Assembly: GCA_030731625.1 (NCBI GenBank)
Contig: JANQTQ010000207.1
Span: 1 to 38,167, forward strand
DNA from: Polaribacter sp.
GTDB taxonomy: Bacteria > Bacteroidota > Bacteroidia > Flavobacteriales > Flavobacteriaceae
Length of the DNA stretch: 38,167 bases
Direction: 5' to 3'
Positions 10,881-18,749 of this stretch are shown piece after piece (position 1 is the first letter of the stretch; every line of letters begins with the position of its first letter). The notes under the pieces were generated by a model that was given only the letters and a program-made list of their open reading frames with translations, did no database searches and had not been told where the DNA came from. A program made the position numbers and the translations under genes.

Positions 10881-11012
10881 TGTTTACTTGTTTAATTTTT
10901 TGTTAGTTGTTTTTTTAGCCACCAAAACATCCCAATTTTGGGAGTTTTTAATATTTTACACTGAAATTATTCAGTTCGTTAGGATCTCTTTTTCTTTTTC
11001 TATGAAATTGGA

Positions 11013-11984
11013 TTAAAAGTCAGAATCGAAACTGATACTTCCTGTGCCTCCAGATTTTACTCCTGCTTTTTGATATTCTGAAACTCTTTTTTCGAAGAAA
11101 TTAGTTTTTCCTTCTAAAGAAATCATTTCCATAAAATCAAACGGATTAGTAGCATCATATTCTTTTTCACAGCCAAATTCTAGCAATAATCTGTCTGTTA
11201 CAAACTCTAAATATTGTGTCATTAATTTAGAATTCATACCAATTAAACTTGCTGGCAAAGATTCTGTAATAAACTCACGCTCAATATTTAAAGCATCGAT
11301 TATAATTTCTCTAATACGATCTGGCGCAACTCTATTTACAATATGGTTATTATGTAAATGCACCGCAAAATCGGCATGCATCCCTTCATCTCTAGAAATT
11401 AACTCGTTAGAAAAAGTTAATCCTGGTAATAGTCCTCTTTTCTTTAACCAGAAAATTGAACAAAATGCGCCTGAAAAGAAAATTCCTTCAACGGCTGCAA
11501 AAGCAATTAAGCGTTCTGCAAATGAATCTGATTCTATCCATTTTAAAGCCCAATCTGCTTTTTTCTTAATTGCCGGAAAAACTTCAATCGCTCTAAATAA
11601 TCTATCTTTTTCTACCTCATCTTTTACATAGGTATCAATTAATAAAGAATAGGTTTCAGAATGCACATTTTCCATCATGATTTGAAATCCGTAGAAAAAT
11701 TTAGCTTCAGAATATTGCACTTCATTTACAAAGTTCTCTGCCAAATTTTCGTTTACAATTCCATCCGAAGCAGCAAAAAAAGCTAAAATATGTTTGATAA
11801 AATAACGCTCATCATCTGTTAATTTAGTTGTCCAATCTACAATATCAGCATGCAAATCAATTTCTTCTGCGGTCCAAAAACAAGCTTGTTGTTTCTTATA
11901 CCACTCCCATAAATCATCATGTTGAATAGGGAAAATTACAAATCGATTATCATTTGGTTGCAAAATTGGTTCTATAAAAGACAT
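11013..11984 (-). CDS. nrdB: Ribonucleoside-diphosphate reductase, class I beta subunit
   Basis: Ferritin-like iron ligands in [31 protein letters not shown] and [12 protein letters not shown]; adjacent to nrdA. Confidence 0.95.
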   Translation of the reverse strand: MSFIEPILQPNDNRFVIFPIQHDDLWEWYKKQQACFWTAEEIDLHADIVDWTTKLTDDERYFIKHILAFFAASDGIVNENLAENFVNEVQYSEAKFFYGFQIMMENVHSETYSLLIDTYVKDEVEKDRLFRAIEVFPAIKKKADWALKWIESDSFAERLIAFAAVEGIFFSGAFCSIFWLKKRGLLPGLTFSNELISRDEGMHADFAVHLHNNHIVNRVAPDRIREIIIDALNIEREFITESLPASLIGMNSKLMTQYLEFVTDRLLLEFGCEKEYDATNPFDFMEMISLEGKTNFFEKRVSEYQKAGVKSGGTGSISFDSDF

Positions 11985-12303
11985 TTATTATTAAAATTTG
12001 AGAGTTATTAAAAGACATCAATCGCTAAAAACGACTTCCACAAAGATGGTCTTTTTTGTTCCAAAATGAAAGTCATACTTATTCACAAATCCCTTGAAGT
12101 TTTTAACAAAATGATTATTTTTTTTATTTCTAGCTTTTTTTATTTTATTTTCAAAAAACTGTATTACAGTTATTTAAAATTCAAAAACCGCTAAAACCCC
12201 TAGTTTTATTGACATTCTTTTTTTGAGCTTTTTTAAAAAAAGTTATTAAAATAGTCCTTAAATCATTTTATCAAAAAAATAAAAAATGAACACTTAAAAT
12301 ATG

Positions 12304-12311
12304 TACATTTG
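12304..12311 (+). promoter_or_regulatory. Possible Bacteroidota -7 element (TACATTTG) for the cold-shock gene
   Basis: Matches TAnnTTTG, 37 bp upstream of the GTG start. Confidence 0.45.
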
Positions 12312-12340
12312 TATATTATTAACATTTATTATTTATCAAA

Positions 12341-12532
12341 GTGAAAAAAGGAACAATTAAATTCTTCAACGAATCTAAAGGATTTGGATTTGTAATCGAA
12401 GATGGATCAAAAACAGAGTATTTCTTACACGTATCTGGTTTAATCGACGAGGTTAGAGAAGGAGACGAAGTAGAATTTGATCTTAAAGAAGGTAGAAAAG
12501 GTTTAAACGCAGTAGACGTTAGAGTTATCTAA
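12341..12532 (+). CDS. Cold-shock domain protein (GTG start)
   Basis: MKKGTIKFFNESKGFGFV...EYFLHVSGL: RNP1/RNP2 motifs of CSD proteins; 63 aa. Confidence 0.95.
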   Translation: MKKGTIKFFNESKGFGFVIEDGSKTEYFLHVSGLIDEVREGDEVEFDLKEGRKGLNAVDVRVI

Positions 12533-12565
12533 TAATATTTCTTAGAATTTTTTACAACACAAAAG

Positions 12566-12598
12566 ATCGTCTAAATTAATTTTAGGCGATTTTTTTTT
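12566..12598 (+). terminator. Rho-independent terminator of the cold-shock gene
   Basis: ATCGTCTAAA (12566-12575) / TTTAGGCGAT (12581-12590), one G-U pair, followed by T8. Confidence 0.85.
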
Positions 12599-12627
12599 GC
12601 CGTATTTTTGTAAAAAAAATATCAATA

Positions 12628-13656
12628 ATGAAAAGTAGGTTTCCAAAAATTGTACAAATTTCAATTATTTCTGTTTACTTAATTTTTTTAGCTGGATCTG
12701 TAGTTAGAATGACTGGCTCTGGAATGGGTTGCCCTGATTGGCCAAAATGCTTTGGTTATTACATTCCGCCAACTTCTGAGGACCAAATTACATGGAAACC
12801 AAATACTGAATTTAAAAAAGGTTTTATCATTATTAAAGACGAAGTTTTATTTGTTGCTGAAAATGATGTGAAAACGGCATCAGAATTTAATGAAAGTCAT
12901 TGGAAAAAGTATACAAAACATGATTATGCGCAATTTAACAAATATCACACTTGGACAGAATATATAAACAGATTAGCGTCTGTACTGTCTGGTTTTGTAT
13001 TCTTGTTTTTAATTTATAACGCTTTTAAATTCAGAAAAGAAGATAAAAGAATTCCGATGTTAGCATTTGCCGCTTTTTTCTTAATGATGGTAGAAGCAGT
13101 TATGGGCAAAATGGTTGTAGACACCAACTTAAAACCTGGCATCATAACGATTCACATGATTATTGGCTTGGTAATTATTGCTCTTTTATTACAATTAAAA
13201 TTTATAATTACTGTTGATAAAAAGAAACACAACTACAACTCGTTATTTAATAAACTATTGATTGTTTCTGTAGTATTTTCGTTAATTCAAATTGCAATGG
13301 GAACGCAAGTAAGACAATTTATTGACGAACAAGTAAAACTATTTGGTTTTGAAAATAAGGATTACAGCTTGATGAATCCTAGTTTTAAATTCTATTTTCA
13401 TAGATCTTTTACCATTGCAATTGTGCTGGTAAACTTCGGATTATTTTACATCAATCAAATTAAAAACTTAGGGTATAAACTGGTAAATTGGATTGTTTTC
13501 TTAATTTTTATAGAAACGATTACAGGAATTTTAATGTATTATGCAGAATTCCCTTTAGGAACTCAGGCCATCCATTTATTGTCTGGAGCAGTTTTATTTG
13601 GATTGCAATTTTATCTTTGGATTCAGAGTAGAAAAACAGTTGGCAGTTATCAATAA
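12628..13656 (+). CDS. ctaA: CtaA/COX15 family heme A synthase
   Basis: AGSVVRMTGSGMGCPDWPKCFGYYIPP, HTWTEYINRL and multiple TM segments typical of COX15/CtaA. Confidence 0.92.
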   Translation: MKSRFPKIVQISIISVYLIFLAGSVVRMTGSGMGCPDWPKCFGYYIPPTSEDQITWKPNTEFKKGFIIIKDEVLFVAENDVKTASEFNESHWKKYTKHDYAQFNKYHTWTEYINRLASVLSGFVFLFLIYNAFKFRKEDKRIPMLAFAAFFLMMVEAVMGKMVVDTNLKPGIITIHMIIGLVIIALLLQLKFIITVDKKKHNYNSLFNKLLIVSVVFSLIQIAMGTQVRQFIDEQVKLFGFENKDYSLMNPSFKFYFHRSFTIAIVLVNFGLFYINQIKNLGYKLVNWIVFLIFIETITGILMYYAEFPLGTQAIHLLSGAVLFGLQFYLWIQSRKTVGSYQ

Positions 13657-13746
13657 TCAGTTATCAGTATCAGCTTACTATCTCTTTCTGTTGTGCAAAT
13701 TGTACCGAAAACTGTCACTGAAGACTGTGACTGAAAACTGCAAACT
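13637..13746. repeat. CAGT/ACTG-rich imperfect inverted repeat between convergent ctaA and moaE
   Basis: Left arm CAGTTGGCAGTTATCAATAATCAGTTATCAGTATCAG (13637-13673); right arm GAAAACTGTCACTGAAGACTGTGACTGAAAACTGCAAACT (13707-13746) is of the complementary composition. Confidence 0.65.
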
Positions 13747-13750
13747 AAAA

Positions 13751-14173
13751 TTACGGATGCGCGTTTACCCAAATCTCACCATCAGAAAAATGTTCTTTTT
13801 TCCAGATAGGAACTGTTTCTTTTAAGGTGTCAATTGCAAATTCGCAAGCTAAAAAAGCAGCTTTTCTGTGTTTTGAAGAAACGGTTATAATTACAGGAAT
13901 ATCGCCAATTTGCAACATTCCTTCTGCATGATGAATGGCTATTTTTTTGATATCAAATTTTTGTAAAGTTACATCTGCAATTTTTTGCATTTCTTTAATT
14001 GCCATTGGTTTATACGTAGAGAAATCTAATTGCGTAACCTCTTTTCCTTGCGTATCATTTCTTACCGTGCCAATAAATGCAGAAATTCCGCCACAAGAAG
14101 CATCTTCTACAAAACGGTAACATTCTTGTAAATCTAGTTTTTCTGATGTAATTTTAATTGAAGTTCTTTGCAT
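13751..14173 (-). CDS. moaE: Molybdopterin synthase catalytic (large) subunit
   Basis: GGISAFIGTVRND, HHAEGMLQIGDIPVIITVSSKHRKAAF, PIWKKEHFSDGEIWVN: MoaE motifs. Confidence 0.93.
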   Translation of the reverse strand: MQRTSIKITSEKLDLQECYRFVEDASCGGISAFIGTVRNDTQGKEVTQLDFSTYKPMAIKEMQKIADVTLQKFDIKKIAIHHAEGMLQIGDIPVIITVSSKHRKAAFLACEFAIDTLKETVPIWKKEHFSDGEIWVNAHP

Positions 14174-14269
14174 ACATCAACAAAAATAGGAAAACAAAAT
14201 TGTATTTTTGCAATTAAATGAAACGTGTTTAAAAAGGTTTTAAAAGCAAATAATCTGACTCTCAACGAG

Positions 14270-14297
14270 CAGATTGCTTCGTAAACACGCAAAGACG
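14270..14297. repeat. Dispersed CAGATTGCTTC...GACG element, copy 2
   Basis: CAGATTGCTTCGTAAACACGCAAAGACG; shares core and tail with 8451-8481. Flanked by CGTGTTTA (14224-14231) / TAAACACG (14282-14289) inverted arms. Confidence 0.5.
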
Positions 14298-14309
14298 AAA
14301 AATAATTAC

Positions 14310-14585
14310 ATGAAAAATATATTTAGAGTAGTGAGTCTTTTAGAAGGAATTTCTTTTTTATTATTAATGAGCTTAGGTTTATATTACAAATACGCCTTAA
14401 ACGACCCTAGTTTTGTGAAAATGTTTGGAATGCCTCATGGAATTTTATTTATGCTTTATATTGTTTTGGCAATCATGCTTAAAAAAGAAATGAATTGGAA
14501 TAACAAAGATTTAGGCATCGTTTTACTTTGTTCTATGCTTCCTTTTGGTACTTTTTATATGGATTACAAGTATTTAAAGAAATAG
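14310..14585 (+). CDS. DUF3817-like small membrane protein
   Basis: MKNIFRVVSLLEGISFLLLMSLGLYYKY...GMPHGILFMLY...PFGTFYMD. Start refined from the TTG at 14274, which lies inside a repeat element. Confidence 0.75.
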   Translation: MKNIFRVVSLLEGISFLLLMSLGLYYKYALNDPSFVKMFGMPHGILFMLYIVLAIMLKKEMNWNNKDLGIVLLCSMLPFGTFYMDYKYLKK

Positions 14586-14600
14586 TTAAAAAGAGTTTTA

Positions 14601-14626
14601 CAGAGAAATTCATAAGGATTTCTCTG
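14601..14626. terminator. Possible hairpin between convergent genes
   Basis: CAGAGAAAT (14601-14609) / ATTTCTCTG (14618-14626), 8-nt loop. Weak T-tract, so assignment is tentative. Confidence 0.35.
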
Positions 14627-14653
14627 AACTTTAAAAACTAAAACACAAGCTGT

Positions 14654-14905
14654 CTAACCTCCACTTACAGGAGGAATTACAGCAACAACATCACCGTTTT
14701 TAAGAATTACATCATCTGTTGCATATTCTTCATTTACAGCAATTGCATACGAATTAATCTTTTCTAATTGAGAATATTTTTTCTTTAAAACTGCTTTAAA
14801 ATCTTTTATTGATGTGTTTTCTGCAACATCAATTTGTATTTCTGATGCACCAACAAAATCTGTTGTAATACCGAAAAAAAGTGTTTTTATATTCATTATC
14901 AACAA
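14654..14905 (-). CDS. moaD: MoaD/ThiS family protein (molybdopterin synthase sulfur carrier subunit)
   Basis: 83 aa (or 80 aa from 14896), C-terminal ...NGDVVAVIPPVSGG with the conserved terminal Gly-Gly. Confidence 0.85.
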   Translation of the reverse strand: MLIMNIKTLFFGITTDFVGASEIQIDVAENTSIKDFKAVLKKKYSQLEKINSYAIAVNEEYATDDVILKNGDVVAVIPPVSGG

Positions 14906-14915
14906 AGATAAAATA

Positions 14916-17387
14916 TTAGTTTGACATATTTAAACTGAATATAAATCCGTCATTTTTAATGCCTGCATGAAAAGATTTTACATACTCTACTCTTAAAAAA
15001 CGCCATTTTCCAAAACCAACATTATCTAACCCAACAGAATATTCTGTATACGGATTTTTATCAGCCATAAACAAACTTTTTGCGCCACCAACTAAATGAA
15101 AATTCAGTTTATTTATCAACGGAATTTTACCTAAAATAGCACCTTTAAAATTATGCGAAATATGTGCTTCTGCATATTTATCATTCGTAAAAAATTGGTA
15201 ATATTCTAGTAAAGAAAAATTGTTTAATTGATTCCCTGTTACCAGTACCAATTGATTTCCGTTAACTTGTAAATTATCCATAAAAGGAATATTTTTCTTT
15301 TCTAAAAACACACCTGCTCTCATGTTATAAGCTAGTTTCCCATAATTACCAGCATTCACATCTTGTTTTAAATTAAAAATAAATAAATCCGAATTAAAAT
15401 CATCATTTGATGCGGCAAACGTTTTTCTGTAGTTTACACTTAACGTTGGATATTTTTCATTTCCGATGTTAAATTTTTGATCTGGATAGGATAAATATTT
15501 TTGCCCGAAAACAAAAGCTGCACCTACATTTAAGGTTGCAATTTTATGTTCTATAAAACCCGGATTCACAAAATCTGTTGGATCTAAAGGATTGTTAGAC
15601 GTATAAGGTTCCGTATTACTTTGACGTGCAAAAGAATAATTACTAGTATTAAAGAGTGGTTTTCTGTTTCCATACTCTAAAGAAGATGAAAAGTAAATTC
15701 CGTTTTTAATTTCTTCTGAATATTCAATTTTAGCAAATTCTTTTTCGTAAATTTTTAAATAGTTATGTCTATAAATTAAAGAACGAATCATATTATCTAA
15801 CTTAGAAATTGGTTTTCTATCGTTAAACTGAGCCGTTGTTACACCTCCAGAAATAGTTACACTTGGTCTTGATAAATTATTCCATTTTTTAGCAAAAAAG
15901 AACGTTGGTCTTGCTATTTCATCAGATAAACCGTAATTTACTTTTGCGCCAACACTCCACCACTTTCCACTTTCATTTTGACTTTGAAAATAACGAATAC
16001 CAACAGAAGTATTTAATCCTTGAACGGTATTAAAATTAAAATCGCTTATCAATCCATCAAAAGATAATGACCATTTTTCAAAAGAATTTCGATATGTATA
16101 ACCCGTAATTGGCGAAAGGAAACTAAATTTATTTTGCTTTTTATTAATAGAATCTAAATACACTTTAGATTTACGCACAATTTTAAGACTATCCTTTTTA
16201 GTGTAATCTTTTACTTCTTCATCTGTTAAGGGCACAGGTCTTAATTGATTCCAATACGTTGTATCTTTTTCTGTAGCTTCTTTCTCAAAAGTTAAAACTT
16301 CGTTTGTAAAGGTTTTTTCTGTAAAATTAGGTGTAAAATTATAGTTAGAAAAAGCAGAAGAAAAACGACCATCTAACTTAAAACCAAAAGCATTTACTTT
16401 AAAATCTATAGACTGACTGATTAGAACCCAGGCATCATTTTCATCCGAATAATTATAGTTTTGTTTTAGTTTTAAAACATCAACCATAGGGATATTTATT
16501 TGAGCACCAGTTACAGCAACATCTGCGCCATACAAAGCCCAATCGTCTTCTACAATATATAAAGAACCACTAAAAACACGATCGTTTTTACGTTTTGGAA
16601 TGATGTTTATCTTGTTGATCAACTTTCCGTTTTTATCATAAAAAGTTCCTTCTAATTTAAAATTATAGTAACTAAAAGCATTGGTAGAAATTGGTGAAAT
16701 CAAATCATTCCCAAAATCAACACTATTTTCATAAAAGTTGATATTTGCATCTTCTGCTCGATTAAAACTGATGCCATTATCTCGCCCACTAACCTTGGAT
16801 GCAATAATATTTTCTTTAAAATTTTTCGGTTTTTTCTGAAATTTAATCTCAGAAACTGTTTCAGAAAGATAAATAATTCCGCTTCTTGTAGAATCTAATC
16901 CTCCACCAAAATCGCCCATAGACTGACCTAAAAATTTTTCTGGAGCATCTTTAATTCTATACAAACCACGTGAATAAAACTTAGCGGTGTATTGCGCAAA
17001 TTTATCGGTGTTTTTATCTTTATTAGCAATTACTTTTCTAATAATTGCATTTGCCGGATTGTCTTTGGTAGAAATTAAAATCTCTGTTAATTCTACATTT
17101 TCTTCGGATAGTTTTACGTTTAATTCAAAAGGAAATGTATTAATATCAACTTCTTTTTTTAATGTTTTATATCCCAGAAACTGAAAAACGATGACGTGTT
17201 TTCCTTTCTTTTTAAATTCTAAAATATAATCGCCATTGTCATTAGAAGTTGTTCCTGTAATTGTTTTATCTAAATAAACACTTACAAAAGACAATGGATT
17301 GTTATGAATGTCTGTAATTTTACCTTTTACTTGTGCAATAAATGCTGATGAAATAAAAAGAAAAAATAAAAAAGTAGTTTTTTTCAT
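14916..17387 (-). CDS. DUF5686 / carboxypeptidase-like regulatory domain outer-membrane protein
   Basis: Signal peptide, KGKITDIHNNPLSFVSVYLDKTITGTTSNDNGDY regulatory-like domain, long beta-rich C-terminus. Confidence 0.75.
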   Translation of the reverse strand: MKKTTFLFFLFISSAFIAQVKGKITDIHNNPLSFVSVYLDKTITGTTSNDNGDYILEFKKKGKHVIVFQFLGYKTLKKEVDINTFPFELNVKLSEENVELTEILISTKDNPANAIIRKVIANKDKNTDKFAQYTAKFYSRGLYRIKDAPEKFLGQSMGDFGGGLDSTRSGIIYLSETVSEIKFQKKPKNFKENIIASKVSGRDNGISFNRAEDANINFYENSVDFGNDLISPISTNAFSYYNFKLEGTFYDKNGKLINKINIIPKRKNDRVFSGSLYIVEDDWALYGADVAVTGAQINIPMVDVLKLKQNYNYSDENDAWVLISQSIDFKVNAFGFKLDGRFSSAFSNYNFTPNFTEKTFTNEVLTFEKEATEKDTTYWNQLRPVPLTDEEVKDYTKKDSLKIVRKSKVYLDSINKKQNKFSFLSPITGYTYRNSFEKWSLSFDGLISDFNFNTVQGLNTSVGIRYFQSQNESGKWWSVGAKVNYGLSDEIARPTFFFAKKWNNLSRPSVTISGGVTTAQFNDRKPISKLDNMIRSLIYRHNYLKIYEKEFAKIEYSEEIKNGIYFSSSLEYGNRKPLFNTSNYSFARQSNTEPYTSNNPLDPTDFVNPGFIEHKIATLNVGAAFVFGQKYLSYPDQKFNIGNEKYPTLSVNYRKTFAASNDDFNSDLFIFNLKQDVNAGNYGKLAYNMRAGVFLEKKNIPFMDNLQVNGNQLVLVTGNQLNNFSLLEYYQFFTNDKYAEAHISHNFKGAILGKIPLINKLNFHLVGGAKSLFMADKNPYTEYSVGLDNVGFGKWRFLRVEYVKSFHAGIKNDGFIFSLNMSN

Positions 17388-17534
17388 AGTTACATTTTAA
17401 TTAGAAAACGCAAACTTAAAGTTTATGTTACATAAAAAGGTTTAAAAATTGTTAAACTCTCTATAACGTTTTCTTAAGTTTATGAATTCATTTAAAAATA
17501 TATTCTCTATAAAAACAAGATATTGAGCAAAGTT

Positions 17535-18557
17535 TTAATTCTTAGTAGAGTCTCTTATAACTAGCTCAGTATCTAAAACTAATTCCTTATAATTAATTGT
17601 TTTCTTATTCTTTCTTTCCTTAATTTCTTTATACAATAATTTAAATGCATTTTTTCCCATTTCTAAACCTGGTTGATTTATAGTGGTTAATGATGGTGAT
17701 ATTACCGATGACATAAACCAATTACTAAAACCAACAACACTAATGTTTTCTGGTATTTTTACACCTTCTTTTACAAGTTGTGTCATCGCTCCTATAGCAA
17801 CTAAATCTGTATTGATAAAAATACCATCAATATCTTTATGGTCTTTTAAAAGCTGTGAAGCATTCTTTTTACCTTCTTCAAAACTCATCTCTCCACATTC
17901 ACATATATATACTAATGATGAATCGTATTCTAAATTATTATCTAACAATGCTTTTTTATACCCTAGAAATCTATCAATTGAATTTTGTGGTAATAAAGGT
18001 CCTCTAAAATGTGCAATTCGTTTACAGCCAATATCAATTAAATGTTGTGTTGCTTTATAAGCTGCTTTTCTATCATCAATAATTACTTTAGAACATTTTA
18101 CAAGTTTGGCTATTTTATCAAACATTACTAAAGGTGTTTCGTTACTAATCACCTGATTTAAATGTTTAAAATCTGCCGTTTCATTTGCTAAAGAAATTAA
18201 AATGCCATCTACTCTTTTACTTAACAATAAATCTATTTGCTTTTTTTCTAATTCGTAAGACTCATTGGATTGGAGAATAATAACGAGATATCCTTTTTTT
18301 TCTGCTTGTGCTACAATACCTTTAATTACACTAGAAAAAAAATGATGCACAATTACAGGAATAATTAAACCTATGGTTTTAGACTCTTTGGTTCTTAAAT
18401 TTACCGCAAAAGAATTTGGTTTGTAGTTTAGCATAGAAGCTGTTTCTCTTACCAATTTTCTTGTTTTTTTACTTACATCTGGGTAATCTTTTAAGGCTTT
18501 AGAAACGGTTGTAATTGAAATCCCTAATTTTTCTGCAATTTGTTTGAGTGTTACCAA
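17535..18557 (-). CDS. LacI family transcriptional regulator (TTG start)
   Basis: N-terminal HTH TLKQIAEKLGISITTVSKALKDYPDVSKKTRKLV plus periplasmic-binding-like ligand domain (FINTDLVAIGAMTQL, SVVGFSNW). Confidence 0.95.
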   Translation of the reverse strand: MVTLKQIAEKLGISITTVSKALKDYPDVSKKTRKLVRETASMLNYKPNSFAVNLRTKESKTIGLIIPVIVHHFFSSVIKGIVAQAEKKGYLVIILQSNESYELEKKQIDLLLSKRVDGILISLANETADFKHLNQVISNETPLVMFDKIAKLVKCSKVIIDDRKAAYKATQHLIDIGCKRIAHFRGPLLPQNSIDRFLGYKKALLDNNLEYDSSLVYICECGEMSFEEGKKNASQLLKDHKDIDGIFINTDLVAIGAMTQLVKEGVKIPENISVVGFSNWFMSSVISPSLTTINQPGLEMGKNAFKLLYKEIKERKNKKTINYKELVLDTELVIRDSTKN

Positions 18558-18632
18558 AGTTGATTTATTTATTTAGTTAAAAAAAACATTATGTGTTAAA
18601 TTACCATGTAAATATACTCAATTATCTTAAAT

Positions 18633-18646
18633 CGAAAACGTTTTCG
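18633..18646. promoter_or_regulatory. LacI-family operator 1
   Basis: CGAAAACGTTTTCG palindrome with central CG, between divergent lacI-type and TonB-receptor genes. Confidence 0.9.
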
Positions 18647-18648
18647 GT

Positions 18649-18670
18649 AAATCGAAAACGTTTTCGATTT
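18649..18670. promoter_or_regulatory. LacI-family operator 2
   Basis: AAATCGAAAACGTTTTCGATTT, perfect 22-bp palindrome; centre is 20 bp from operator 1. Confidence 0.92.
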
Positions 18671-18749
18671 AAGAATTTAGAATTATAATTGGTATTTAAA
18701 TTAGCTTTACTCAAAATAACAATAAAATATTATTAAATTCACAATTAAA

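Noticed and set aside
10921-10980. Small hairpins between nrdB and nrdA (TCCCAA/TTGGGA and ACTGAA/TTCAGT)
   Set aside because: Stems of only 6 bp in AT-rich sequence; could easily occur by chance and no T-tract pattern supports termination.
13598-13825. 75-aa + strand ORF across the ctaA-moaE junction
   Set aside because: Out of frame with both genes and runs through the repeat; no plausible protein motifs.
17683-18060. 125-aa ORF antisense to the LacI regulator
   Set aside because: Shadow ORF; the LacI frame has clear HTH and ligand-binding motifs.
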